31,448 nucleotides of DNA from positions 1-31,448 of the forward strand of contig JAZRJV010000051.1 in assembly GCA_045645985.1 (NCBI GenBank), read 5' to 3'. A model generated the notes under the pieces. That model was not told the DNA's origin, did not search any database, and worked only from the letters and a program-made list of their open reading frames with translations. Source of the DNA: RGIG9060 sp045645985 (GTDB lineage: Bacteria > Spirochaetota > Spirochaetia > Treponematales > Treponemataceae). The stretch's first letter is position 1; each line of letters starts with the position of its first letter. The translations under genes were made by a program, and so were the position numbers. Positions 15,489 through 23,250 of this stretch are shown here, piece by piece.

Positions 15489-15511
15489 GGGTTCAAGTCC
15501 AGGTGGGCCCA
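15489..15511 (+). mobile_element. tRNA 3'-end duplication, right attachment site (attR)
   Basis: The sequence GGGTTCAAGTCC followed by AGGTGGGCCCA reads as a tRNA 3' end: T-loop TTCAAGT, the 3' side of the T-stem CCAGG, the acceptor strand TGGGCCC and discriminator A. The 5' side of the T-stem does not pair beyond two G's and no D-arm or anticodon arm lies upstream, so only the last 20 or so bases of a tRNA are present. A strong terminator begins 1 bp later, as expected for the original chromosomal tRNA end. The isotype cannot be told; the 5' acceptor strand should be GGGCCCA. Confidence 0.8.
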
Positions 15512-15512
15512 T

Positions 15513-15548
15513 AAAAAAAGCACTTCACTTATGAAGTGCTTTTTTTTT
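15513..15548 (+). terminator. Strong intrinsic terminator after the tRNA 3' scar
   Basis: An 8-bp perfect stem (15520-15527 with 15532-15539, loop CTTA) is flanked by a 7-nt A run and followed by nine T's, extending the pairing. It is probably the native terminator of the original tRNA gene, left in place on the chromosomal side of the attachment site. Confidence 0.85.
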
Positions 15549-15596
15549 ACCCAACAAAATCTTACCTAAAAATTTCTAGTATTTATAAAATCTCTG

Positions 15597-15605
15597 TGTT
15601 ATAAT
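15597..15605 (+). promoter_or_regulatory. Extended -10 promoter of malQ
   Basis: TGT precedes a perfect TATAAT (15600-15605), an extended -10 element, with no convincing -35 box. Transcription should start near 15612, leaving a leader of about 60 nt before the malQ SD. Confidence 0.5.
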
Positions 15606-15672
15606 TATACAGATATATTCTTTCAAAAATGCTCCAATAGGTATTTTTGTTTTTTTATAAGGGGAAAATCTT

Positions 15673-17250
15673 ATGCAAATGACTCGTTCTAGTGGAATTT
15701 TATTACATCCGTCTTCACTTCCTGAAACTGCTGGTATTGGAACTATTGGTGCCCAAGCCTACAAATTTGTTGATTGGTTAAAAAGTGCAAAACAGTCTAT
15801 TTGGCAAATTCTTCCTATTGGGCCTACTGGATATGGAGATTCGCCTTACGCTTCATTTTCAACTTATGCAGGAAATCCTCTTTTGATTGACTTGGATATG
15901 TTAGTTAAACGCGGATATATGATGAAGTCAGTTATAACTCCGCCTTCATATATAAATTCAACTGGCAAAATCGATTATGGTTCAGTTGTTTGGTGGAAGT
16001 TGCCTATTCTAAAAAAGGCCGCAGAAGGATTTTTATCTCGTTGCAATTTAACAGACAGAAACGCTTACATAGAATTCAAAAAACAAAATTCTTGGTGGCT
16101 TGATAATTATGCAATTTTTATGAGCATCAAAGAAGTTTACGATTTAAAAGCAGACGAAGAACATCTTTTTGGTGCCATGTGGAGTAATTATTGGCCAAAA
16201 GAATTGGCTGCCCATGATGATAAAGCTGTTTCCGACTGGGAAAGTTCACACAAAGACGAATGCGAAATTTTCAAAGTAATTCAGTTCTTTTTCTTTACTC
16301 AATGGAATGATTTGAAAAAATATGCTAACGACAATGGAATTTCTATCATTGGTGATATTCCAATCTTTGTAGCGCCAGATTCTGCGGATGTTTGGTCAAA
16401 TCAAAAATCATTCCAACTTGATGAAACTGGAGCTCAAACTGCTTGTGCTGGAGTTCCACCAGATTATTTTAGTGCAACTGGGCAACTTTGGGGAAATCCT
16501 CTTTATAATTGGGAAGAAATGGAAAAAGACGGATTTTCTTGGTGGATTCAACGCATTCGATATATGCTAACTTTGGTGGATTATGTTCGTGTTGATCACT
16601 TTAGAGGTTTTGAAGCTTACTGGAAAGTTCCTGCGGGAGAAAAAACTGCACAAAATGGTGAATGGGTAAAAGCTCCTGGACAAAAATTGTTCAAAGCAAT
16701 TCAAAAAGAACTTGGTGATATTCCTTTGATTGCAGAAGATTTAGGTTTGATTACTCCAGAAGTTCTTGCTTTGCGTGATGATTTTGATTTACCTGGAATG
16801 AAGATTCTTCAATGTGCATTTGACAAAAATGAAGCAGGGGCTTTGGGAAATTCAAATCCATTTATGCCTCATATGTATCCTAAAAATTGTGTTGTTTACA
16901 CAGGAACTCACGATAACGCAACTTTGCAAGGTTGGCTTTTACATGCCTCTGAAGAAGAACGAAAAAATATCGTAGAATATCTTGGTCTAAAAAATGTAAA
17001 TGTGGAAAAAGTTACTCGCGATAGAACTCTATGTAAGGAACTTGTTCGTCTTGCAATGTCTTCTGTTGCCGATTTTGCAATTTTCCCATTACAAGACATT
17101 TTTTCTATCGGTGATGAAGCTCGTATGAATATTCCATCTACTACAGGCGGAAGTAACTGGCAATGGCGTATGGATTCAGAAATGATGTCTACCGAAACAG
17201 CTGAATGGCTAAAAACAATGTCAGTTTTATACGATAGAAATAATTTCTAA
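15673..17250 (+). CDS. malQ: 4-alpha-glucanotransferase (amylomaltase, GH77)
   Basis: This 525-residue cytoplasmic enzyme transfers alpha-1,4-glucan segments between maltooligosaccharides, in maltodextrin or glycogen use. It has GH77 length and motifs throughout: SSGILLHPSSLP at the N-terminus, PIGPTGYGDSPYASFSTYAGNPLLID, the nucleophile Asp in RVDHFRGFEAYW (about residue 306), the acid/base Glu in AEDLG (Glu356) and the transition-state Asp in GTHDN (Asp414). AAGGGGA precedes the ATG at 15673. It is the first backbone gene after the island and appears monocistronic, since cobB is convergent. Confidence 0.95.
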   Translation: MQMTRSSGILLHPSSLPETAGIGTIGAQAYKFVDWLKSAKQSIWQILPIGPTGYGDSPYASFSTYAGNPLLIDLDMLVKRGYMMKSVITPPSYINSTGKIDYGSVVWWKLPILKKAAEGFLSRCNLTDRNAYIEFKKQNSWWLDNYAIFMSIKEVYDLKADEEHLFGAMWSNYWPKELAAHDDKAVSDWESSHKDECEIFKVIQFFFFTQWNDLKKYANDNGISIIGDIPIFVAPDSADVWSNQKSFQLDETGAQTACAGVPPDYFSATGQLWGNPLYNWEEMEKDGFSWWIQRIRYMLTLVDYVRVDHFRGFEAYWKVPAGEKTAQNGEWVKAPGQKLFKAIQKELGDIPLIAEDLGLITPEVLALRDDFDLPGMKILQCAFDKNEAGALGNSNPFMPHMYPKNCVVYTGTHDNATLQGWLLHASEEERKNIVEYLGLKNVNVEKVTRDRTLCKELVRLAMSSVADFAIFPLQDIFSIGDEARMNIPSTTGGSNWQWRMDSEMMSTETAEWLKTMSVLYDRNNF

Positions 17251-17272
17251 AAAAAATTTATCGCGGTAAAAA

Positions 17273-18022
17273 TTAACAGTTTATGCTAGAAAGAACTTCG
17301 CCTATCTTTCCTTGAATTAGGAGGGTGGAGTTCTTATCATAATCTGTTGGACTCATATTAATAATTACTAAATTCTTTCCCTTAAAATATCTTACAAGTC
17401 CAGAAGCTGGATAAACGATAAGAGAAGTTCCGCCAATTATCAAAGTATCTGCTTGAGAGATTGCATTTATTGCGCCATCGATTGTATTGTTATCTAAAGA
17501 TTCTTCGTAAAGAACTACATCAGGTTTTACAATTTTGTTGCATTTTGAACATCGTGGAATTCCATCGGGGTTTTTTACATTTTCTTCAAGAATAAAGTTT
17601 GAGTCGTAAAAAGTTTTACAATGTGTACAATAATTTCTGTGAACACTTCCGTGTAATTCAAAAACTTTTTTACTTCCTGCCATTTGATGAAGTCCATCAA
17701 TATTTTGAGTGATAACTGCAGAAAGTTTTCCTTTTTCTTCAAGTTCGGCAAGTTTTAAGTGAGCTGGATTTGGTTTTGCGTCTAATGCAATCATTTTTTT
17801 GCAATAAAATCTGTAAAATTCCTGGCAGTTGTAATCAAAAAAACTTCTACTAACAATTCTTTCTGGTGGATATTTCCATTCTTGGTTGTAAAGTCCTGAT
17901 GTACTTCTAAAATCTGGGATTCCGCTTTCTGTGGAAACTCCTGCTCCTCCAAAAAACACAATGGAAGAACTTTCATCTATAATCTTTTGTAATAATTCTA
18001 TTTTATCAGTTAATGTGTTCAT
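17273..18022 (-). CDS. cobB: NAD-dependent protein deacylase, Sir2 family
   Basis: The 249-residue sirtuin removes acetyl (or other acyl) groups from lysines using NAD+. Visible motifs are the NAD-binding FFGGAGVSTESGIPDFRS (residues 23-40), TQNIDGLH, the catalytic His in ELHGS and two Cys pairs (CTHC and CSKC) for structural zinc. I chose the ATG at 18022. An upstream TTG at 18058 would extend the frame by 12 codons, but that TTG is part of a good -35 box, and AGGAAG lies directly before 18022. It is divergent from nfnA, with overlapping promoters, and convergent with malQ. Confidence 0.92.
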   Translation of the reverse strand: MNTLTDKIELLQKIIDESSSIVFFGGAGVSTESGIPDFRSTSGLYNQEWKYPPERIVSRSFFDYNCQEFYRFYCKKMIALDAKPNPAHLKLAELEEKGKLSAVITQNIDGLHQMAGSKKVFELHGSVHRNYCTHCKTFYDSNFILEENVKNPDGIPRCSKCNKIVKPDVVLYEESLDNNTIDGAINAISQADTLIIGGTSLIVYPASGLVRYFKGKNLVIINMSPTDYDKNSTLLIQGKIGEVLSSINC

Positions 18023-18029
18023 TCTTCCT

Positions 18030-18058
18030 ATTTTATCCCCTTGAGTAACTAAAGTCAA
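18030..18058 (-). promoter_or_regulatory. Promoter of cobB
   Basis: On the minus strand TTGACT (18053-18058) and TAAAAT (18030-18035) are 17 bp apart. The -10 box ends 7 nt before the ATG at 18022, so the mRNA would have almost no leader even though AGGAAG lies in that gap. Confidence 0.5.
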
Positions 18059-18116
18059 TTTAGTATAATTGAAACACTACAATTTTTTTGAATTTGTCAA
18101 TCGGCTAATTCAAAAA
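18041..18116 (+). promoter_or_regulatory. Promoter and leader hairpin of nfnA-nfnB
   Basis: TTGAGT (18041-18046) and TATAAT (18064-18069) are exactly 17 bp apart and interleave with the divergent cobB promoter. The leader of about 70 nt contains a perfect 10-bp hairpin, TTTTTGAATT (18085-18094) and AATTCAAAAA (18107-18116), before the SD AGGACGGA. The hairpin may stabilise the message or regulate it. Confidence 0.55.
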
Positions 18117-18144
18117 TGATTTTTGTCTAAAGGACGGAAAAGAA

Positions 18145-19005
18145 ATGTTTAAAATTATCGAAAAAAAACAGTTATCAGCAGACGTTTTTTATTTTAAAGT
18201 GAACGCTCCTGAAATTGCACGAAATCGTAAGGCTGGACAATTTGTTCTTGTTCAGATTGATGTAGATTACGGTGAAAGAATTCCTCTTACAATCGCAGAT
18301 GCTAACGCTGAAGAAGGTTGGCTTGTTTTAGTTTTTCAAGCAGTAGGTGCTACAACTCTTAAATTATCACGCAAAAATGAAGGCGATGAAATTGCTGCTA
18401 TTCTTGGACCTCTTGGAAATCCAACTCATATAGAAAAAAAAGGTACAGTAATTTGTGTTGGTGGTGGTATCGGTGTTGCTCCACTTCATCCTATTGTACA
18501 AGCTCATAAAGCTGCTGGGAATAAAGTTATCGTAATTATGGGTGCAAGAAACAAAGACTTAATCATTTTTGAAAAAGAAATGAGAGCTTTAGCAGACGAA
18601 CTTTATCTTATGACTGATGATGGTTCTGCTGGAGAAAAAGGTCTTGTTACAGAACCTCTAAAAAAACTTTGCGAAAGCCAAAAAATCGACGAAGTTGTTG
18701 CAATCGGACCTCCAATTATGATGAAATTCTGTGCCGCAACAACAGAACCTTTCAAAGTTCCTACAACTGTTTCTTTAAATACAATTATGATTGACGGAAC
18801 TGGAATGTGTGGTGGTTGTCGTGTAACAATCGGTGGAAAAACAAAATTTGTTTGTGTTGATGGACCAGAATTTGACGGACATCAAGTTGACTGGGCAAAT
18901 ATGATGATGAGAATGAAAGCTTTTAAAGAAAGAGAAGCTGAAGATTTGCATAAATGCCGAATGGAAGCACAAGCAGATGCTCTTGCAAACGGAGGAAATA
19001 AATAA
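18145..19005 (+). CDS. nfnA: NfnA-type FAD/[2Fe-2S] subunit of NADH-dependent ferredoxin:NADP+ oxidoreductase (also called SudB)
   Basis: This 286-residue ferredoxin-reductase-type flavoprotein has an N-terminal FAD domain (RIPLTIAD), an NAD(P) domain (GGGIGVAP near residue 110) and a C-terminal [2Fe-2S] site of the form D-x2-C-x2-C-x11-C in IDGTGMCGGCRV through FVCVDG. The non-cysteine Asp ligand pattern is that of NfnA. With NfnB it bifurcates electrons between NADPH, NAD+ and ferredoxin, balancing redox in anaerobes. The older names are sulfide dehydrogenase SudB and glutamate synthase-associated. Its stop overlaps the nfnB start (TAATG), so the two are coupled. Confidence 0.88.
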   Translation: MFKIIEKKQLSADVFYFKVNAPEIARNRKAGQFVLVQIDVDYGERIPLTIADANAEEGWLVLVFQAVGATTLKLSRKNEGDEIAAILGPLGNPTHIEKKGTVICVGGGIGVAPLHPIVQAHKAAGNKVIVIMGARNKDLIIFEKEMRALADELYLMTDDGSAGEKGLVTEPLKKLCESQKIDEVVAIGPPIMMKFCAATTEPFKVPTTVSLNTIMIDGTGMCGGCRVTIGGKTKFVCVDGPEFDGHQVDWANMMMRMKAFKEREAEDLHKCRMEAQADALANGGNK

Positions 19006-20504
19006 TGAGCGAATATATCAGTTCAGATGTTTTAGCTGAAGAAGCAAAAAAATTATATAGTGAATTAAAAGAAAAAATCGAAAACAATTCATTTACTCCA
19101 AAAGATAGAATGGCAATTCCTCAACAAGAAATGCCTACAGGTGAACCTTTAGCAAGAGCTCGTTCTATGGGTGAAGTTGCAACTGGTTATACAGTTGAAC
19201 AAGCAATCGTAGAAGCAAACAGATGTTTACAATGTAAAAATGCTCCTTGTGTAAACGGATGTCCTGTAAGTGTTCCAATTCCTTCATTCTTGGCTGAAGT
19301 TGCAAAAGGTGAATTCAAAAAAGCCGTTGATATTATCAAATCAACAAACCTTTTACCAGCAATTTGTGGTCGTGTTTGTCCACAAGAAAAACAATGCCAA
19401 GGTCAATGTACAGTTGGAAAAACATATAAAAACGCAGAAAAAGCTGTTTCAATCGGGCGTCTTGAAAGATTTGTTGCCGATTACGAAAGAGAAAATAACC
19501 TTGGAACTTTACCAGAAGTTGCATCAAGCACAGGCAAAAAAGTTGCAGTAATCGGTTCTGGACCTGCTGGTCTTACAGTTGCTGCTGATGTTCGTCGTGC
19601 TGGTCATGATGTTACAGTTTTCGAAGCATTCCACAAAGAAGGTGGTGTTATGGTTTACGGTATTCCTGAATTCCGTTTGCCAAAATCAATCGTTGCCAAC
19701 GAAGTTGAAAATCTCAAAAAAATGGGTGTAAACTTCAGAACTAACTTCTTAGTTGGTCGCACAGGAACTTTACCTCAACTTTTACAAGAACAAGGTTTTG
19801 ATGCAGCCTTTATCGGAACTGGTGCTGGATTACCTAAATTTATGAACATCGAAGGTGAAAACTTAATCGGTGTTTTCAGTGCAAACGAATATTTAACTCG
19901 TGCAAATCTTATGAAAGCTTACGACAGAGAAAAAGCTGATACTCCACTTTACGAAGCAAAAAAAGTTGTTGTAGTTGGTGGTGGAAATGTTGCTATGGAC
20001 GCTGCTCGTATGGCTTATCGTTTGGGTGCTGAAAAATCATCTGTTGTTTACCGAAGAACACAAGCTGAAATGCCAGCTCGTCGCGAAGAAGTTGCTCACG
20101 CAATGGAAGAAGGCGTAGAATTTAGATTCCTTGAAAATCCTGTAAAAATCATCGGTGATGAAAACGGAAAAGTAATCGGAGTTGAAGTTTTAAGCTACGA
20201 ACTTGGAGAACCTGACGCATCTGGAAGAAGAAGTCCTGTTGCAATTAAGGGAAGTGAACATATCGTAGACTGTGATGCTGTTATCGTTGCTTTAGGAAAC
20301 GGTTCAAATCCATTGATGGAAAGAACAACTCCAGGCTTGGAAGCTGACGAAAAAGGTCATATCAAAGTTGACGAAAGAGCAGAAACTTCTTTACCACATG
20401 TATTTGCTGGTGGAGATATCGTTCTTGGTGCTGCAACAGTTATTCTTGCAATGGGTGAAGGAAGAAAAGCCGCTGCAAGTATCAATGAATATTTAGCAAA
20501 ATAA
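19005..20504 (+). CDS. nfnB: NfnB-type subunit (GltD/SudA-like, two [4Fe-4S] clusters, FAD, NADPH)
   Basis: This 499-residue protein is of the glutamate-synthase small-subunit family. The N-terminal part has two Cys clusters for [4Fe-4S] centres: CLQCKNAPCVNGCP (about residues 73-86) and CGRVCPQEKQCQGQC. An FAD Rossmann motif (VIGSGPAGLT) and a second nucleotide-binding motif (VVVGGGNVAMDAARMA) follow, then a C-terminal HVFAGGDIVLGAATVILAMGEGRKAA block. Paired with NfnA it forms the bifurcating transhydrogenase. No gltB large subunit is adjacent, which argues against glutamate synthase. The operon ends at a strong hairpin. Confidence 0.88.
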   Translation: MSEYISSDVLAEEAKKLYSELKEKIENNSFTPKDRMAIPQQEMPTGEPLARARSMGEVATGYTVEQAIVEANRCLQCKNAPCVNGCPVSVPIPSFLAEVAKGEFKKAVDIIKSTNLLPAICGRVCPQEKQCQGQCTVGKTYKNAEKAVSIGRLERFVADYERENNLGTLPEVASSTGKKVAVIGSGPAGLTVAADVRRAGHDVTVFEAFHKEGGVMVYGIPEFRLPKSIVANEVENLKKMGVNFRTNFLVGRTGTLPQLLQEQGFDAAFIGTGAGLPKFMNIEGENLIGVFSANEYLTRANLMKAYDREKADTPLYEAKKVVVVGGGNVAMDAARMAYRLGAEKSSVVYRRTQAEMPARREEVAHAMEEGVEFRFLENPVKIIGDENGKVIGVEVLSYELGEPDASGRRSPVAIKGSEHIVDCDAVIVALGNGSNPLMERTTPGLEADEKGHIKVDERAETSLPHVFAGGDIVLGAATVILAMGEGRKAAASINEYLAK

Positions 20505-20522
20505 ATTTTGATAAATAAAAAT

Positions 20523-20578
20523 AAAGCCTAGTTTTAGAAGATGCTTTTTTAGTTCTTCTTAGAAACTAGGCTTTTTTT
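20523..20578. terminator. Long bidirectional terminator between nfnB and the convergent TPR gene
   Basis: A 12-bp perfect outer stem (AAAGCCTAGTTT at 20523-20534, AAACTAGGCTTT at 20563-20574) encloses an inner AGAAGA/TCTTCT pairing. T's follow on the plus strand, and the A-rich 5' side gives T's on the minus strand. It separates two convergent transcription units. Confidence 0.85.
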
Positions 20579-20652
20579 TACACATAAAATCTTCTTATAA
20601 ATCAAACTTGAAATGAAAAACGAAGCACTTTTTGTGCGTATTTTTTCATAAT

Positions 20653-23169
20653 TTATTTAAGTAAACTTAGAAGAATCAACTGTGAATTTATAATTGAAAA
20701 TGCAGTACGAATTGTATCAATTATATCTTGAGTAACAGTTTGTTTTTTTGGTAAGTAAACTAAAATTGAATGAGAATAGCCAAGATTTTCATTTGCGATG
20801 TAAATGATGTTATTCTCTTCTTCGTAAAAATATGATTTTTCACTTTGAGAATAAAGATTATAAAATTTTTCTAATTCAAGTGAGTTAAAATCTTCAATAC
20901 CTTCTTTTAAGTCATAAGTGATGTTTTCCCAAACATTATTTATCTTTTGTGACAAAACAACACCATCGGCATTGATAAATTTAGTTAACTCAGAAGACGC
21001 TGCCATTGCATAAACATCACTTTTATCATATTTTTTTGACAATTCAGTTAAATTTGAGATAAAGTTAAGTTGTTCTTTTTGTTTTGCTAATTGATTTTTA
21101 AGCTGAATTTTTACAGCAAGTTCTTCAAGATATTCAACGCTAACTGTTAAAGGTGCAAAAGGAGCAGAATATTCAGTAAATTCTTCAATGTCTAGCGAAA
21201 TTGCATTGTTTACATAATAAACAAGTTGATTAGCTTCTACAAAAGAAAGTCCATTGTTCCAATATTTTTTTGCTTCTTGTTCATATTTGAATTTATGCAA
21301 AAAGATTGCGTATTCTAAGTTGATAAATGTAATCAAGTGATTTTGTTCTTGGCAATAAGTATTTATGTAAGTTATCGCTTGATTAAAATTATCCATGCTA
21401 TTTTCAAGATTATCTTCTGTAATTGCTAATAATGCTTGTAAGAAATGCTGTAACGGTTTTGCATTGTAAGAAATAAAATCATCTGTGTTGTTATTTACAG
21501 TGTATAAACCAAGTTTTGCCTGAGTGTACAATCCATTGATACAATCAATTACAGCCTTGAAAATTAAAATATCATTTTTGGAAACAAACACAAATTCATC
21601 AACTTCGTAAATATCCATCAATTTTAGGATTTTGTTAAACAAAGAATTTGCTTCATCAAATTTTCTTACAAAGAAAAGAATTTTTGCAAGGTTTGCCAAA
21701 GTGATAACGATTTCAGCATAACTACGGATTTCATGGATTCTAGTAAGAAAACTATTGATAATATCGTATGAGTTTAGATAATCACAGTCTAAAAGATATT
21801 CGTAAGAAATTCCGTTACGAATTTTAATCATTGCAACAGGATTTCCAATTTTATTTCTGATGGCGTTACATCTTCTGTACCAGTTAAAAGCTTCTTTTTT
21901 TCTTCCTACTTTTGAAAGTACAATTCCTTTCCATTGACAAGCGGTAGAAAGTCCAAATTGATTTCCAATTTTTTCGGCAATTTGTTTTGCTTCTTCAATA
22001 TAATCTAACTGTTTGTATAAAAATTCATTTGATTGTAGATAAAACCAAGGTGTACATAAAATTGCAAAAATAGCGTTGTTATGAAAGTTATTTCGTTTTA
22101 ACAAATCAACTACTGCAAAATATTTACTAACCTGCATACCATTGGTGAGTTTTTCGGAATTCATATATTCAAGCATATTTGCTAAAACAAAAAATGATGA
22201 ATCTGTATCTTCAGAAGTCATTTTTAGTAATTCGTTTGCAAATTTTAAGGCGCTAGAAAATTTGTTTTGTTGACATAAAATTAATGATAAGAATGTTAAA
22301 GCAAATTTATGTGTATCATCAAAATTTTGTTGATTTATTACTGTGTACAAATGTTTGATAGATTCATCGTAATTTCTTTCTAACATATAGATTAAAGCAA
22401 TTTCAAAATAAATATTTGCCATCTGGGTTTTTGTAAAATTTGCTTCGTGGATATGTGCTTGAATAAAATTCAAAAGATATCTTGCTTGGTTAGTTGAAAA
22501 AAAACATCTCATATTGTGAAGCGTTTTGTAAATTTCATCATAATTATTTACATCAAAAACTTTTGACTTAGGCAAAGTAATTGAATTTTCTGATTCTGAA
22601 TCAATAATTTCATAAAAATTTGGAGAATTATAAATTGAAGAAAAAAATGAACCTTCAAGTTCTTTGTCTTGAACCTGTGAAACATTGTAACAAAGAATCA
22701 TTTTTGAATGGAATTTTTCCGAATCAATTTTTCTTAAAACTTGAGAAGCATCTTCTGAAAGATGTTGAGCATTTAAAACTACAATATTTTTATTAAAATT
22801 GTTTGCTAAAGAACAAAATGTTTCTACTAATTTTTGTTTTTCGTATTCTATTTCTTCTGGAACGATAATATCTATTCTTTCTTTGCAAAATCCATCTTTA
22901 AAATAAGAAAGGATAGTTTCTTTGTGTAAGAAATATGAATATTTTTCGATTAATTCTTCATCAATATTCAATTCTTTTACAAGATAAGGGAAAGGTGATA
23001 ATGGAATTTTTTGCATCTCAAAATCATCTAAATCCACAATTAAAGTGTCTTGTGGGATGATTGTTTTGATGTGAGTAATTAATGTTTGATTAATTGACAA
23101 AAAAAGAAAATGTTCGCTATTAGAATAAAAATCAGATATTAATGCAGTTAAAATTTCCTTACTTTCCAT
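20653..23169 (-). CDS. Large tetratricopeptide-repeat protein with C-terminal GAF-like region
   Basis: The protein has 838 residues from the ATG at 23169. I preferred this to the frame opening at 23205 because a TATAAT lies 7 nt upstream of it. The first 200 or so residues look like a degenerate STAND/AAA-type ATPase: beta-strand patterns such as TLIVDLDD and NIVVLNAQH are present, but no P-loop is seen. Residues about 240-660 contain repeated helical pairs typical of TPRs (ANIYFEIALIYMLERNYDESI, ACQWKGIVLSKVGRKKEAFNWY, ITLANLAKILFFVRKFDEA). A short coiled coil and a GAF-like segment (about 700-838) end the protein. There is no helix-turn-helix, kinase or membrane segment. This layout suits a sensory or scaffold protein; the function is unknown. 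Confidence 0.75.
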   Translation of the reverse strand: MESKEILTALISDFYSNSEHFLFLSINQTLITHIKTIIPQDTLIVDLDDFEMQKIPLSPFPYLVKELNIDEELIEKYSYFLHKETILSYFKDGFCKERIDIIVPEEIEYEKQKLVETFCSLANNFNKNIVVLNAQHLSEDASQVLRKIDSEKFHSKMILCYNVSQVQDKELEGSFFSSIYNSPNFYEIIDSESENSITLPKSKVFDVNNYDEIYKTLHNMRCFFSTNQARYLLNFIQAHIHEANFTKTQMANIYFEIALIYMLERNYDESIKHLYTVINQQNFDDTHKFALTFLSLILCQQNKFSSALKFANELLKMTSEDTDSSFFVLANMLEYMNSEKLTNGMQVSKYFAVVDLLKRNNFHNNAIFAILCTPWFYLQSNEFLYKQLDYIEEAKQIAEKIGNQFGLSTACQWKGIVLSKVGRKKEAFNWYRRCNAIRNKIGNPVAMIKIRNGISYEYLLDCDYLNSYDIINSFLTRIHEIRSYAEIVITLANLAKILFFVRKFDEANSLFNKILKLMDIYEVDEFVFVSKNDILIFKAVIDCINGLYTQAKLGLYTVNNNTDDFISYNAKPLQHFLQALLAITEDNLENSMDNFNQAITYINTYCQEQNHLITFINLEYAIFLHKFKYEQEAKKYWNNGLSFVEANQLVYYVNNAISLDIEEFTEYSAPFAPLTVSVEYLEELAVKIQLKNQLAKQKEQLNFISNLTELSKKYDKSDVYAMAASSELTKFINADGVVLSQKINNVWENITYDLKEGIEDFNSLELEKFYNLYSQSEKSYFYEEENNIIYIANENLGYSHSILVYLPKKQTVTQDIIDTIRTAFSIINSQLILLSLLK

Positions 23170-23176
23170 GCTTACT

Positions 23177-23205
23177 ATTATATAGCGAAAAATCCTAAAT
23201 CGCAA
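23177..23205 (-). promoter_or_regulatory. Promoter of the TPR/GAF-like gene
   Basis: Minus-strand TTGCGA (23200-23205) and a perfect TATAAT (23177-23182) are 17 bp apart. The -10 box ends 7 nt before the ATG at 23169, so the message should be leaderless. No SD is present. Confidence 0.5.
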
Positions 23206-23250
23206 GGAATAATTATCAATTTACTACATTTTATCCGATTTATATTTTTG

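Larger units (their letters stand above)
1..15511. mobile_element. Right portion of a tRNA-integrated defence island (left end outside window)
   Basis: The cargo is typically accessory (S24 repressor, umuDC, type I RM, Fic, paired DUF262 genes). It has internal recombination scars (duplicated hsdS tail, Fic remnant, repeat elements) and ends exactly at a tRNA 3' duplication. The DNA to the right is a run of housekeeping genes. No integrase is present in the window, so it must be to the left, have been lost, or be encoded elsewhere. Confidence 0.65.

Noticed and set aside
18023..18058. Upstream TTG start for cobB
   Set aside because: It coincides with a TTGACT -35 box. The ATG at 18022 has AGGAAG and fits the sirtuin N-terminus.
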